64,000 nt of DNA from Jiella pacifica (GCF_010500815.1 NZ_JAAAMG010000001.1:186001-250000); one strand, 5' to 3'. Positions 18,315-27,669 are shown, numbered from the stretch's first letter. Made by a program: numbers and translations. Notes: generated by a model not told the origin, from the letters alone.

Positions 18315-19022
18315 TCAGTCGGCCGCACCGCGCAGCGCACCGCGGATGGTCAGCCGGGTGCCGGGATGCAGCAGCCAGCCAAATAGTGCGGTGGCGAGCA
18401 CCGCGCCAATGCATTCGGCGAGGATGAAGGCCGGAACGTCGAGCGGCCTGATGCCGGAGAAGGTGTCGGTGAAGGCCCGGGCGATGGCGACCGCCGGATT
18501 GGCGAAGCTCGTCGACGCGGTAAACCAGTAGGCGGCGGTGATGTAGAGGCCGACCAGCCAGGGGATCGCCGGGCCGTTGAACCTGAGGCCGCCGAGGATG
18601 ACGCCGACGAGGCCGAAGGTCGCGACGATCTCCGCCCACCACTGGGCGGGCCCTGTGCGCAGGTGGGCGGACAGGCCGAGGGCCGGAATTTCGAACATCA
18701 GGTGGGCGGCAACCGTGCCGGCGATGCCGCCGAGGATCTGGGCTGCGACGTAGAGGCCGGCCGAATGCCGGCCGATCGCCCCGCGGAGCAGCATCGCGAG
18801 CGTGACCGCCGGGTTGAAATGGGCGCCGGAGATCGGGCCGAGGATGGTGATCAGGACGACGAGGATCGCCCCCGTCGGCAGCGTGTTGCCGAGGAGGGCG
18901 AGGGCGGTGTCGTCTGTCAGCCGCTCGGCCATGATGCCCGAGCCGACCACCGTCGCGACGAGGAGCAATGTGCCGAGGGCCTCTGCGACGAGCCGGCGGG
19001 GAAGATCGAACTCGCGGCTCAC
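18315..19022 (-). CDS. aqpS: Aquaglyceroporin AqpS (arsenite channel)
   Basis: A 235-residue MIP family channel with six membrane helices and both half-helix motifs: NPA at 70-72 in [13 protein letters not shown] and NPA at 175-177 in [11 protein letters not shown] with Arg182 close to the filter position. In Sinorhizobium meliloti the homologous AqpS in an ars operon lets arsenite leave the cell by diffusion, taking the place of ArsB; the same role is inferred here because no ArsB or Acr3 gene is present. The start is GTG 19022, overlapping the upstream reductase stop as GTGA. Confidence 0.92.
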   Translation of the reverse strand: MSREFDLPRRLVAEALGTLLLVATVVGSGIMAERLTDDTALALLGNTLPTGAILVVLITILGPISGAHFNPAVTLAMLLRGAIGRHSAGLYVAAQILGGIAGTVAAHLMFEIPALGLSAHLRTGPAQWWAEIVATFGLVGVILGGLRFNGPAIPWLVGLYITAAYWFTASTSFANPAVAIARAFTDTFSGIRPLDVPAFILAECIGAVLATALFGWLLHPGTRLTIRGALRGAAD

Positions 19023-19549
19023 GCGACCTTGTTATCCGGATTTTCGGCGGCGCCGGTTCCGATGGCGTCGAGACGGCGCTTCAGGCTGATCTTGTCGAGG
19101 CTCCTGATCGGCAGGCTGCCGAAGATCGAGATCCGGTTGTTCATCAGGCGGAAGGTGTCGGCAAAGGCGAGGGCGCGCTCGGCCGGGGTGCCTTCTGCCT
19201 TGGCGGGGTCGGGAACGCCCCAATGGGCGCTCATCGGCTGGCCCGGCCAGACCGGGCAGGCCTCGCCCGCGGCATCGTCGCAGACGGTGAAGACGAAGTC
19301 GAGTTGCGGCGCGCCGGCCGTGCCCTCGGCGAACTCCTCCCAGGGTTTCGACCGCAGCCCCTCGACCGGAAAATTCAGCCGGCGCAACAGATCGAGCGTC
19401 AGCGGATGGATTTCGCCGCGCGGCTGGCTGCCGGCCGAAAAGGCGCGGAAGCGGGTGGAGAAGTCGCGGTTCATGATGCTTTCGGCGATGATCGAGCGGG
19501 CCGAATTGCCGGTGCACAGGAACAGGGCGTTGTAGTTTTCGTCGGCCAT
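19019..19549 (-). CDS. LMW phosphatase-type arsenate reductase
   Basis: A 176-residue protein of the low-molecular-weight tyrosine phosphatase fold. The P-loop CTGNSARS (12-19) matches the arsenate reductase form with Cys12 nucleophile, and [18 protein letters not shown] carries the further Cys residues of thioredoxin- or mycothiol-linked ArsC. The Asp-Pro general-acid loop reads [12 protein letters not shown] phosphatase role is less likely given the operon. GGGAGGAAGCC precedes ATG 19549. It is the first structural gene after arsR, about 25 bases away. Confidence 0.88.
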   Translation of the reverse strand: MADENYNALFLCTGNSARSIIAESIMNRDFSTRFRAFSAGSQPRGEIHPLTLDLLRRLNFPVEGLRSKPWEEFAEGTAGAPQLDFVFTVCDDAAGEACPVWPGQPMSAHWGVPDPAKAEGTPAERALAFADTFRLMNNRISIFGSLPIRSLDKISLKRRLDAIGTGAAENPDNKVA

Positions 19550-19574
19550 GGCTTCCTCCCTTTGGAACGATGTC

Positions 19575-19952
19575 TCAGCTGACGGTCTGGCGCCGCTTCG
19601 CTGTTTTCCCGGCATCCGGGCATCCTTCGTCGCATGACGGGAGGGCGCCGACGCCGCAGATCTCCGGATGTCCGTCGCAGCAGTCCTCGGCGAGGAAGGC
19701 GAGGAGGGCGCGCATCGCTTCGAAGCGCACGGCGTACCGAACCTGCCGGCCGTCGCGCCAGGAATGGACGAGGCCGGAGCGATCGAGGCCGGCGAGGTGA
19801 AAGCTCATCCGCGTTGGCATGATCGATAGCCGCTCGGCGATCTCGCCCGACGGCAGCCCGTTAGGCCCCGCCTTGACCAGCAGGCGAAACGCCCGGAGGC
19901 GGTCGGCATGGGCGAGGGCTGCGAGAGCGGAAACGGCGCGATGATCATCCAT
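19575..19952 (-). CDS. arsR: ArsR family arsenic-responsive repressor
   Basis: A 125-residue winged-helix repressor. The helix-turn-helix region is GLPSGEIAERLSIMPTRMSFHLAGLDRSGLV (split here by position 32-62) followed by the wing RDGRQVRYAV. The classical ELCVCDL sensor of the third helix is absent; instead five Cys cluster at the C-terminus (91, 92, 99, 107, 111), as in ArsR proteins that bind As(III) with C-terminal cysteines. ATG 19952 gives the family's usual length; there is no strong ribosome site. An inverted repeat lies 11 bases upstream and fits its own operator. Confidence 0.9.
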   Translation of the reverse strand: MDDHRAVSALAALAHADRLRAFRLLVKAGPNGLPSGEIAERLSIMPTRMSFHLAGLDRSGLVHSWRDGRQVRYAVRFEAMRALLAFLAEDCCDGHPEICGVGALPSCDEGCPDAGKTAKRRQTVS

Positions 19953-19963
19953 GGATACGAGTA

Positions 19964-19979
19964 TACAAGGATCATTGTA
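19964..19979 (-). promoter_or_regulatory. Candidate ArsR operator overlapping a -10 element
   Basis: TACAA (19964-19968) and TTGTA (19975-19979) form a perfect inverted repeat with six bases between. Read on the minus strand the outer arm is part of TACAAT, a good -10 hexamer for arsR, so a repressor bound here would block its promoter. The -35 region is weak. The position, just upstream of arsR, is what autoregulation would predict. Confidence 0.5.
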
Positions 19980-20352
19980 GAATTCAAGCCCGGACCCGAT
20001 TTTGGGGATTCGTGGCGTCGGGCTACGCGAGCCACCACGCCAACAGCAAAGGGGCCGGCACGGCCTGCGACGCTCGGGTCGGGGCGACGGTCGAGGGCGC
20101 CGCCGGACGCCGTTTGACGACGTCGGGGACCACGATCGGTGTCCCTCCCGGGGCGTGACGCGCGACACAGCGCGGCGCGATGAGCCGCGGTAGATCTGAT
20201 TCAGCAATCACCGGCGTCTGAAGCAAAGTCCCGTGCCCAGGCACCGGCTCCAGGCAGCGGGCTTGCCCGAGACACGCCGTTTTTCCGGCCGTTTCACCGA
20301 ATGCGGCCGGCCGGATCAGATTTCGTCAGCCCAATTGCAGAGGAACAGACCT
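19980..20352. other. Intergenic region between arsR and the PvcA-like gene
   Basis: About 370 bases separating the divergent arsenic operon from the isocyanide-synthase-like gene. Apart from the arsR operator at its edge I see no consensus promoter, terminator or RNA gene. Its length is unusual for this compact window, where divergent genes mostly share 90-270 bases. Confidence 0.45.
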
Positions 20353-21546
20353 ATGAACTATCTCGCACCGTCCTATATCGACGTCGGCCGTGATGGCGAG
20401 GCCATCAGCGATGCAAGGCTGAGCTTCCACGACGCATGGCCCGAGACCGATCCCAGGCTGCAGCCCCAGAAGACCCGGCCGACGGCACCGGAAGACGAGC
20501 AGATCCTCGCCGAATGCGTCCACATCCGCCGCCTGGATTGGGAGGCCTTCCAGAAGAAGACGGCCGGCAAGCCCGTTCACGAGCGCATCTTCGAGCTGAT
20601 CAATCATCGCACGATCCAGTTCAACTCCCGCAGCCGCTACGCCGAAAGCGAGATCTGGAAGGGTCGGATCAGGGAAGCCTGCGGGAAGGGCGAGCCGATC
20701 AGCATCCTGCTTCCCGTGTTCTGCGTCATCCGCAACCCGGTGAAACGGCTGCAGCTCACGGTGCCGACGACCGCCGAGGAGGTCTCGCTCCGGCACATGG
20801 CGAACATCGCCGAGATGATCCGCCAGTTGTACCCCGCGGGAGCCGTGTTCCATCTGGTCACCGACAGCACCTTCTACGGCCTGCCCTTCGGCGTGACCGC
20901 CGTCGAAGCGCTGCGCTACGTCGATCTTCTGCGTCAGATGGTCGAGACGATCGGCTGCGGCGACACCATCAAGCTCCACGACATGGCGCAGATCCTGTCC
21001 GGTCGCTTCGAGGAATTCCAGGCGAGCTTCGAGCACTGGTCCGCACGCTTCCACGACGACCCCTTCGCCGACGGCCTCAGCCCCGAGTCTCATGATGTCT
21101 GGCTCGCCAGCATGGCAGCGAGCATCAACACCGCCAAGCGCCAGCTGGGTTACGATGCGCTTCGCGAGCAGTTCGGCGGGACGGGCGCCGGGAAAGCGAC
21201 GGAAGAGCTCCATCGCCGGGCGCGGGCGGGCCTCGCCGAATACCGGGCGCTGAAGGCTGCCGCTGCTGACCTGCGCTGGGAGGAAGAATTCTTCCCCAGC
21301 GCGCTGCGCGCGACGATCCATACGAAGGGAATTCCGGTGCTCGGCCTGCGTCTCTACCCCGAGTACAAGCTCAGATCGAACCTGTTGCCCTACCATGGCA
21401 TCGGCGTCATCCGCTTCGGTCCGAAATACAAGCTGCACTACATGACGGTGGAACCCGAAATGTTCGTCTGCGGGCGCGACGAGTTCACCCGCATCACCGA
21501 TCGGGACGGCTACACCATGCACTATCTGGAAGACAGGCCCGCCTGA
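20353..21546 (+). CDS. PvcA/Dit1 (isocyanide synthase) family protein
   Basis: A 397-residue cytoplasmic protein that I read as a member of the DIT1/PvcA family, whose known members turn the amino group of Tyr or Trp into an isonitrile using ribulose 5-phosphate. Family-like blocks are: EIWKGRIREACGKGEPISIL-LPVF (101-123), RQLYPAGAVFHLVTDSTFYG (157-176), LHDMAQIL (208-215) and a C-terminal block ALRATIHTKGIPVLGLRL (317-334) followed by LPYHGIGVIRFG (345-356). The usual LPAFPxK stretch reads LPVFCVIRN here, so substrate or chemistry may differ. AGAGGAACAG precedes ATG 20353. No PvcB-type oxygenase, cytochrome P450 or NRPS gene is adjacent. Recognition is from motif pattern only. Confidence 0.7.
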   Translation: MNYLAPSYIDVGRDGEAISDARLSFHDAWPETDPRLQPQKTRPTAPEDEQILAECVHIRRLDWEAFQKKTAGKPVHERIFELINHRTIQFNSRSRYAESEIWKGRIREACGKGEPISILLPVFCVIRNPVKRLQLTVPTTAEEVSLRHMANIAEMIRQLYPAGAVFHLVTDSTFYGLPFGVTAVEALRYVDLLRQMVETIGCGDTIKLHDMAQILSGRFEEFQASFEHWSARFHDDPFADGLSPESHDVWLASMAASINTAKRQLGYDALREQFGGTGAGKATEELHRRARAGLAEYRALKAAAADLRWEEEFFPSALRATIHTKGIPVLGLRLYPEYKLRSNLLPYHGIGVIRFGPKYKLHYMTVEPEMFVCGRDEFTRITDRDGYTMHYLEDRPA

Positions 21547-21770
21547 GATAACGCCCAGAAGCCGGCGGTCAGTGCGGCCACCGGCTATCGGGCAGTGCGT
21601 CGAACGCCGGGGGGTGGCGCAGACCCGGAAGAACGATCAGCCCTGACCGGTTGATCGCGTTTTGCCGACGTATCCGGCCCCAGGTTCCTCACCTGCCCAC
21701 CGTATCGGCGTCTTTCGCATCGCTCATGCTCGACTGCACCCCGCCCAACAACTCCCGCGTCCAGTTGGTC

Positions 21771-23195
21771 CTACTCCTCGCCCGAAATATGCGGCGCCAC
21801 GTCGGGGCCGGCCATGCGGTTGTAGGCGTCGAGGGCGGCGACCTTGTAGGCCTCGGCGAGGGTGGGATAATTGAAGGTGTTCTCGACGAAATAGTCGAGC
21901 GTGCCCTTCAGGTTGAGGACGGCTTGGCCGATGTGGATCAACTCGGTGGCGCCCTCGCCGACGATGTGGCAGCCGAGCAGGCGGCGGGTCTTCAGGCTGA
22001 AGATCATCTTCAGCATGCCCTTGTCGAGGCCCATGATGTGGCCGCGCGAGGTCTCGCGGAAACGGGCGGTTCCGACCTCGTAGGGGATGTGGCGTTCGGC
22101 CACCTCGCGCTCGGTCATGCCGACCATCGACATTTCCGGCACCGAATAGATGCCGTAGGGAAAGTATTCCGGCGGCTCGACGGCGGAAAAGCCGAAGGCG
22201 TGGCAGGCGGCGACGCGGCCCTGTTCCATCGAGGTCGAGGCGAGGCTCGGAAAGCCGATGACGTCGCCGGCGGCATAGATGTGCGGCACCGCGGTCTGCA
22301 GCGTCTTGGGATCGACGGCGAGACGGCCGCGATGGTCGGTCGACAGGCCGCAGGCTTCGAGATTGAGCGCGCGGGTCGAACCCATGCGGCCGGCGGCGAA
22401 GAGCAGCATCTGCGCACGCACGTGGCCGCCGCCCTCGAACTCGATCTTGCAGTAGTCGTCCGGGGTCTTCGTCACCGTCTCGACCTTGTGGCCGAAGCGC
22501 AGGACCATGCCTGAGTCCCGCAGCTGGTAGGTGAAGTCCGACAGGAGTTCCTTGTCGAGGAAGTCGAGCATGGAATCGCGCGGCTCGATGAGCGTCACCT
22601 TCACGTCGAGGGCGTTGAAGATCGTCGCATATTCGACGCCGATGACGCCGGCGCCGATGACCGCGATCGAGCGCGGCAGGGTGGCGAGCTCGATGATCTC
22701 GTCCGAGTCGAGGACGGTCTTGCCGTCGAAGGGGATGTAGTCCGGCCGGAACGGGTGGGTGCCGGTGGCGATCAGGAAGTTGGCGCCGGTGAAATGGTGG
22801 ATGTCGCCTTCGTCGCCCGTGACCTCGATCGAATGGGCGTCGACGAAGCGCGCCTCGCCGCGCAGCACCGAGACGCGGTTGCGGGCGAACTGGTGTTCCA
22901 GCACCTCGACCTCGTGGCTGAGGGTGAGATGCAGGCGATCGCGCAGGTCGCTCGCGGTGATGTCCTTCTTGACCCGGTAGGCCCGGCCGTAGAAGCCGCG
23001 CTCGCGCCAGCCGGAGAGATTGAGAACCGTCTCGCGCAGGGTCTTCGACGGGATCGTGCCGGTATGAACTGAGACGCCGCCGACCTTCCGCCCCCGTTCG
23101 ACGACGAGGACGCTTCGCCCCAGCTTGGCGGCCTGGATGGCGGCTCGGCGGCCGGAGGGGCCTGAGCCGATGACGATGAAGTCGTAATGCTCCAC
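21771..23195 (-). CDS. sthA: Soluble pyridine nucleotide transhydrogenase
   Basis: A 474-residue FAD flavoprotein that transfers hydride between NADPH and NAD. The dinucleotide fold [17 protein letters not shown] opens the protein; the active-site region reads [17 protein letters not shown], lacking the redox Cys pair of lipoamide and glutathione reductases, which is the mark of SthA. A second nucleotide site [16 protein letters not shown] and the [17 protein letters not shown] block follow, then the dimerisation domain. GTG 23195 is preceded by CGAGGTCC. It is divergent from glutathione synthetase, both linked to cellular redox balance. Confidence 0.9.
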   Translation of the reverse strand: MEHYDFIVIGSGPSGRRAAIQAAKLGRSVLVVERGRKVGGVSVHTGTIPSKTLRETVLNLSGWRERGFYGRAYRVKKDITASDLRDRLHLTLSHEVEVLEHQFARNRVSVLRGEARFVDAHSIEVTGDEGDIHHFTGANFLIATGTHPFRPDYIPFDGKTVLDSDEIIELATLPRSIAVIGAGVIGVEYATIFNALDVKVTLIEPRDSMLDFLDKELLSDFTYQLRDSGMVLRFGHKVETVTKTPDDYCKIEFEGGGHVRAQMLLFAAGRMGSTRALNLEACGLSTDHRGRLAVDPKTLQTAVPHIYAAGDVIGFPSLASTSMEQGRVAACHAFGFSAVEPPEYFPYGIYSVPEMSMVGMTEREVAERHIPYEVGTARFRETSRGHIMGLDKGMLKMIFSLKTRRLLGCHIVGEGATELIHIGQAVLNLKGTLDYFVENTFNYPTLAEAYKVAALDAYNRMAGPDVAPHISGEE

Positions 23196-23461
23196 GATCG
23201 GACCTCGATTTGACGATTGTTGGTAAAGTCCGATCCCAGGTATTGCCGGAATGGCTTTTTGCAATGCAGCAAATACACCCTAACGCTTTTACGGGCCTGA
23301 CGGCCGGGATAACGGCGGCGGATCGTCGCAAGGCCACGCTGCGCTCACGGCGCAATGGGATGCGAGCGGTGACCGATCCATCAACGCGGCCGACATTGCC
23401 AGCGGTCCGGCGCGGCGCTACCACCACCGGCAACGATCACGATCTAAGCGGAGATGCCGCC
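23196..23461. other. Divergent promoter region of sthA and gshB
   Basis: A 266-base non-coding stretch between two redox genes read in opposite directions. It holds TTTGC-N6-GCAAA (23258-23273), a small inverted repeat that could be an operator, and AT-richer sequence around 23215-23280. No consensus promoter could be fixed. Confidence 0.4.
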
Positions 23462-24400
23462 ATGGCGCTCGATGTCGCCGTCCAGATGGACCACGTCTCG
23501 TCGATTTCGATCAAGGGCGATTCGACCTTCGCCATGTGCCTCGAAGCGCAGCGGCGCGGGCACTCGCTGTTCCACTATACGCCCGAGCGGCTGTCGCTGC
23601 GCGACGGCAGGGTGACGGTGCGCGGCGAGGTGATGGAACTGCGCGAGGAGGAGGGCAGCCATTTCACCCTCGGCCCTTCGGAAAAGCGCGATCTCGGCGA
23701 CTCGGACGTCGTCCTGTTGCGCCAGGATCCGCCCTTCGACATGGCCTACATCACGGCGACCCACATCCTCGAGCGGGTGCAGCCGAAGACGCTCGTGGTC
23801 AACGATCCGGCGCAGGTGCGAAATGCGCCGGAAAAGATCTTCGTCACCGAATTTCCCGACCTGATGCCCGAGACGCTGATCACCAAGGACATGGCCGAGG
23901 TGATGGAGTTCCGCGCCGAGTTCGGCGATATCATCATGAAGCCGCTCTACGGCAATGGCGGGGCGGGCGTCTTCCACATCACCCCGCAGGACCGCAACCT
24001 CACCTCGTTCTTCGAGACCTTCGGCCTGCTCTACCGTGAGCCGTTCATCGTCCAGCGCTACCTCAAGGAGGTGCGCCAGGGTGACAAGCGCATCATCCTC
24101 GTCGACGGCGAGGTCGCCGGTGCGATCAATCGGGTCCCGGCCGAGACCGACGCACGCTCCAACATGCATGTCGGCGGCGTCGCTACCGCCACCGAGCTGA
24201 CGGCGCGCGAACGGGAAATCTGCGCGCGGATCGGGCCGGCGCTGAAGGAGCGCAACCTCCTCTTCGTCGGCATCGACGTCATCGGTGGGCTGCTCACCGA
24301 GATCAACGTCACGTCGCCGACGGGCATCCGCGAGGTCTCGCGCTTCGGCGGCAACGACATCGCGGCGATGATCTGGGACGCGATCGAGGCGCGGCTCTGA
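23462..24400 (+). CDS. gshB: Glutathione synthetase
   Basis: A 312-residue ATP-grasp ligase adding glycine to gamma-glutamylcysteine. The N-terminal domain has [20 protein letters not shown] and [20 protein letters not shown]; the ATP-grasp part has [50 protein letters not shown] and the metal-binding [12 protein letters not shown] at the end. These are diagnostic of bacterial GshB. GGAGATGCC precedes ATG 23462; a longer frame to 23210 lacks homology. Confidence 0.96.
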   Translation: MALDVAVQMDHVSSISIKGDSTFAMCLEAQRRGHSLFHYTPERLSLRDGRVTVRGEVMELREEEGSHFTLGPSEKRDLGDSDVVLLRQDPPFDMAYITATHILERVQPKTLVVNDPAQVRNAPEKIFVTEFPDLMPETLITKDMAEVMEFRAEFGDIIMKPLYGNGGAGVFHITPQDRNLTSFFETFGLLYREPFIVQRYLKEVRQGDKRIILVDGEVAGAINRVPAETDARSNMHVGGVATATELTAREREICARIGPALKERNLLFVGIDVIGGLLTEINVTSPTGIREVSRFGGNDIAAMIWDAIEARL

Positions 24401-24438
24401 GGCGACGCCGGGCCGATGCCGGCATTCTTCCGGCAGAC

Positions 24439-24483
24439 GGCGCCTTCAGTCTCCGTTCAACATGAACGGCAGATGAAGGCGCC
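24439..24483. repeat. Nested double palindrome upstream of the SH3-domain gene
   Basis: Outer arms GGCGCCTTCA (24439-24448) and TGAAGGCGCC (24474-24483) match perfectly over ten bases. Inside them a second perfect stem, CCGTTCA (24453-24459) and TGAACGG (24463-24469), closes on a three-base loop. Together they fold into one long hairpin with a small internal loop. No T-run follows, so it could end gshB transcription inefficiently, or act as a leader or operator element for the next gene. Confidence 0.6.
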
Positions 24484-24576
24484 GTTACGGAACCGTTCGG
24501 ACGCACTATGTTTTCCTGCAGTCGAAACGGTCGGGAGCCCCCGACCAGGGATTTTTCGGCAGGAGGAACACCCATC

Positions 24577-25350
24577 ATGAAGAAGACGCTTCTCGCAGCG
24601 GCGGCGCTGGCGAGCGCCGTCGCGCTCCCCGCAGGCTCTGCCCATGCCTCGGAAAAGGCCATCGCGACCACCAACGTCAATTTGCGCGCCGGGCCCTCGA
24701 CGGACTATCCGGTCGTCGACGTTCTCGTCGCCGGCGAGGGGCTGAGGGTGTTCGGCTGCCTGCAGACCCGCTCCTGGTGCGACGTGCGGTTCCGCGGCCA
24801 GCGTGGCTGGATCTCGGCCAACTACATCGCACTGACCGGCGGCAACTATTCCGGCCGTCACGACTTCGACCCCTATTCCGCGCCGGTGATCACCTTCTCG
24901 GTCGACAATTATTGGGGCGACCACTATCGCAGCCGCAACTTCTACCGCGACCGCGATCGCTTCCGGGGGCATCGGGGCCCGGATTGGGATCGTGGCGATC
25001 GCCGGGATCGCGATCATCGCGGCCCGGATCGCCACCGAGGCGACCGCGGCCCGGATCGCGATTGGGGTGACCGCGACGGCCGCGGCCCTCACCGGGGGCC
25101 TGACTACGGCGACCGCGGGCGGGATCGCGACCGTGGCGACAGGCGTCCCGATTTCCGTGATCGTGATCGTGATCGCGGGCCGGACCGCGCGGACTTCGAC
25201 CGTCCCGGCCGCGGGCCGGACCGTGGCGATTTCGACCGCCGCGGCCGTGGGGACCATGGTGACCGCAATCGCGGGGGCCGCGACCATGACCGCGGCGGCC
25301 GCGGCGGAAACGACGGCAAGCCGCCGGTCCCGCTCTATCGTGTCGACTGA
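24577..25350 (+). CDS. Secreted SH3-domain protein with Arg/Asp/Gly-rich tail
   Basis: A 257-residue exported protein. A Sec signal peptide (about 1-24, cleavage after AHA) is followed by a bacterial SH3 domain (about 27-85) starting TTNVNLRAGPSTDYPVV and ending GQRGWISANYI, usually a ligand-binding module for cell-wall or surface partners. From about 125 to 250 the sequence is almost only Arg, Asp and Gly in DRD/DRG/RGD-like repeats, so it is likely disordered and highly charged. AGGAGGAACACC gives a strong ribosome site before ATG 24577. It stands alone between a nested palindrome and a strong terminator. Function unknown. Confidence 0.82.
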   Translation: MKKTLLAAAALASAVALPAGSAHASEKAIATTNVNLRAGPSTDYPVVDVLVAGEGLRVFGCLQTRSWCDVRFRGQRGWISANYIALTGGNYSGRHDFDPYSAPVITFSVDNYWGDHYRSRNFYRDRDRFRGHRGPDWDRGDRRDRDHRGPDRHRGDRGPDRDWGDRDGRGPHRGPDYGDRGRDRDRGDRRPDFRDRDRDRGPDRADFDRPGRGPDRGDFDRRGRGDHGDRNRGGRDHDRGGRGGNDGKPPVPLYRVD

Positions 25351-25418
25351 CGGGGAAGCGGGTTCGCATGGCTGACGGAGCGGCGCCGCAGGTGCCCATG
25401 CGTCAGGAAATGCTGCGC

Positions 25419-25452
25419 CGGCGGCCGGATCGAAGATCCGGCCGCCGCTTTT
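25419..25452 (+). terminator. Rho-independent terminator after the SH3-domain gene
   Basis: Thirteen perfectly paired bases (25419-25431 with 25435-25447) around a GAA loop, followed by CTTTT. The core arm reads GGCGGCCGGATC. It lies about 70 bases after the stop codon at 25350. Confidence 0.8.
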
Positions 25453-25736
25453 GCGACTGGTCGTCCGCCACGCGCCACGGTCGCCATCCTGCGAGGGACG
25501 AGATCGTCCATCGTCTGCGGACTGATGCGGACCAGAAGCGAATTCGGCGAAAGCCGGGCGAATTTCGGTCTCCGCGGCCATTGCGAACAGCTGCACCTTG
25601 GCGCAGGCATGTCGGCTTGCTTGGAGATGGCCCGGCGCTGTGGTAAGCGGCACGTGAGCGGCCAGCCACGTACGCTTTCTCGCGCCTGGCTCCGGCCCCG
25701 CCGCCGAGCGACCATCCGCCAGAGGAGAGTGACACC
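25453..25736. other. Leader/promoter region of glyA
   Basis: About 280 bases before glyA. Short open frames exist on both strands but have no conserved features or ribosome sites. I do not recognise a riboswitch or a consensus promoter here. Confidence 0.4.
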
Positions 25737-27053
25737 ATGAGCCAGGCCCCAAGCGCCGACGCCAAGAGCGATTTCTCGGGTTTCTTCACGACCCCCATTT
25801 CTGAGAGCGATCCGGACGTCTTCTCCGCCATGGAGAAGGAGCTCGGCCGCCAGCGCCACGAAATCGAGTTGATCGCCTCGGAGAACATCGTCTCGCGCGC
25901 CGTCATGGAAGCCCAGGGCTCCGTCCTCACCAACAAATATGCCGAGGGCTATCCCGGCCGGCGCTACTATGGCGGCTGCCAGTATGTCGACATCGTCGAG
26001 GAACTGGCGATCGACCGGGTGAAGACCCTGTTCGGCTGCGAATACGCCAACGTCCAGGCCAATTCCGGCAGCCAGGCCAACCAGGCGGTGCTGCTGGCGC
26101 TGTCGAAGCCCGGCGCGACGCTGCTCGGCATGAGCCTCGATGCCGGCGGCCATCTGACCCATGGCGCCAAGCCCAACCTCTCCGGCCGCTGGTTCAACGC
26201 CGTGCAGTACGGTCTCGACACCTCGACCGGCCTGATCGACTACGACCAGGTCGAGAGCTTGGCGATCGATACCAAGCCGGAGGTGATCGTCGCCGGCGGC
26301 TCGGCCTATTCGCGGCAGATCGACTTCGCGCGCTTCCGCGCCATCGCCGACAAGGTCGGCGCCTATCTCTGGGTCGACATGGCGCATTTCGCCGGGCTCG
26401 TCGCGGCCGGCCATCATCCGAGCCCGTTCCCGCATGCCCACGTCGCCACCTCGACGACCCACAAGACCCTGCGCGGCCCGCGCGGCGGCATCGTTCTGAC
26501 CAACGACGCGGAGATCGCCAAGAAGATCAATTCCGCGATCTTCCCGGGCCTGCAGGGTGGCCCGCTGATGCATGTCATCGCCGGTAAGGCGGTGGCCTTC
26601 GGCGAGGCGCTGCAGCCGGGCTTCAAGTCCTACATCGCCGCCGTCTGCGAGAATGCCAAGGTTCTGGCCGAGACGCTGCGGGAGGGCGGCCTCGACATCG
26701 TCTCCGGCGGCACCGACACCCATCTGATGCTGGTCGACCTGCGCCCGATGAACCTCACCGGCAAGGCGTCGGAAAAGGCGCTCGGCCGGGCGAACGTCAC
26801 CTGCAACAAGAACGGCGTGCCGAACGACCCGCAGAAGCCGATGATCACGTCGGGCATTCGGCTCGGCACCCCGGCGGCGACCAGCCGCGGCTTCGGCACC
26901 GCCGAATTCCGCGAGGTCGGCAAGCTGATCCTCGAAGTGCTGGACAGCCTGCGCAAGTCCAATTCGGAGGACGGCAACCCCGAGGTCGAGGCGTCGGTGA
27001 AGGAGCGCGTCATCGCGCTGACGGACCGTTTCCCGATCTATCAGGCGATCTGA
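25737..27053 (+). CDS. glyA: Serine hydroxymethyltransferase
   Basis: A 438-residue PLP enzyme converting serine and tetrahydrofolate to glycine and 5,10-methylene-tetrahydrofolate, the main source of one-carbon units. The PLP-binding Lys is in [33 protein letters not shown] and [17 protein letters not shown] are the substrate and dimer-interface blocks; [13 protein letters not shown] precedes the Lys. AGAGGAGAG lies before the ATG. A terminator separates it from nrdR. Confidence 0.97.
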   Translation: MSQAPSADAKSDFSGFFTTPISESDPDVFSAMEKELGRQRHEIELIASENIVSRAVMEAQGSVLTNKYAEGYPGRRYYGGCQYVDIVEELAIDRVKTLFGCEYANVQANSGSQANQAVLLALSKPGATLLGMSLDAGGHLTHGAKPNLSGRWFNAVQYGLDTSTGLIDYDQVESLAIDTKPEVIVAGGSAYSRQIDFARFRAIADKVGAYLWVDMAHFAGLVAAGHHPSPFPHAHVATSTTHKTLRGPRGGIVLTNDAEIAKKINSAIFPGLQGGPLMHVIAGKAVAFGEALQPGFKSYIAAVCENAKVLAETLREGGLDIVSGGTDTHLMLVDLRPMNLTGKASEKALGRANVTCNKNGVPNDPQKPMITSGIRLGTPAATSRGFGTAEFREVGKLILEVLDSLRKSNSEDGNPEVEASVKERVIALTDRFPIYQAI

Positions 27054-27097
27054 GCGGGCCGGGAGCTTTTCGGCCAGCCGGACCATCCTTATCTGAG

Positions 27098-27125
27098 AAG
27101 GCCGCCTTCGCGCGGCCTTTTCTTT
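27098..27125 (+). terminator. Rho-independent terminator between glyA and nrdR
   Basis: AAGGCCGC (27098-27105) pairs with GCGGCCTT (27112-27119) around a six-base loop and is followed by TTCTTT. It should end glyA transcription, leaving nrdR to its own promoter or to read-through. Confidence 0.8.
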
Positions 27126-27150
27126 GTATGAATCCAGGAGTGGGGAAACG

Positions 27151-27669
27151 ATGCGCTGTCCCTTTTGCGGCTCCCAGGACAGCCAGGTGAAGGATTCTCG
27201 CCCCGCCGAGGATGGCGCGGCGATCCGCCGGCGGCGGGTCTGCCCGGACTGTTCGGGCCGCTTCACCACTTTCGAGCGGGTGCAGTTGCGCGAACTTCAC
27301 GTCTTGAAGAAATCCGGCAAGCGGGTGCCGTTCGAGCGCGACAAGCTCGCCCGTTCGATCGAGATCGCGTTGAGGAAGCGGCCCGTCGATCCCCCGAGGG
27401 TCGAGCGGATGATTTCCGGCATCGTGCGCCGGCTCGAACAGATGGGCGAGGCCGAGGTGCGGTCGGACGTGATCGGAGCGATGGTGATGGAGGCCCTGAG
27501 AGGTCTCGACGACGTCGCCTATGTGCGCTTCGCCTCGGTCTATCGCGATTTTGCCGAGGCGAGCGACTTCGAATCGGTGATCGGCGAGTTGGCGCGGACC
27601 CACAAGGAGGCTGTGATCGCGCCGACGCCGGCCGTCTCGATAGAACCGAGTGACTCCCATGACGACTGA
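27151..27669 (+). CDS. nrdR: Transcriptional repressor NrdR
   Basis: A 172-residue ATP-cone repressor of ribonucleotide reductase genes. The N-terminal zinc ribbon has two Cys pairs, MRCPFCG and [15 protein letters not shown]; the ATP-cone starts [20 protein letters not shown] and continues to [14 protein letters not shown] 27151 is supported by CAGGAGTGGGG just upstream and by the invariant MRCPFC start. Its last 11 bases overlap ribD, so nrdR leads the riboflavin operon. Confidence 0.96.
   Translation: MRCPFCGSQDSQVKDSRPAEDGAAIRRRRVCPDCSGRFTTFERVQLRELHVLKKSGKRVPFERDKLARSIEIALRKRPVDPPRVERMISGIVRRLEQMGEAEVRSDVIGAMVMEALRGLDDVAYVRFASVYRDFAEASDFESVIGELARTHKEAVIAPTPAVSIEPSDSHDD

Noticed and set aside
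21560-21586. Stem-loop after the PvcA-like gene as terminator
   Set aside because: The stem has a mismatch and no T-run follows; too weak to call.
24956-25310. Repetitive DNA considered as a CRISPR or tandem repeat array
   Set aside because: The repetition reflects Asp, Arg and Gly codons of the tail; there is no constant repeat with spacers.
25368-25646. 92-codon open frame between the SH3 gene and glyA
   Set aside because: It spans the strong terminator hairpin and has no conserved content.
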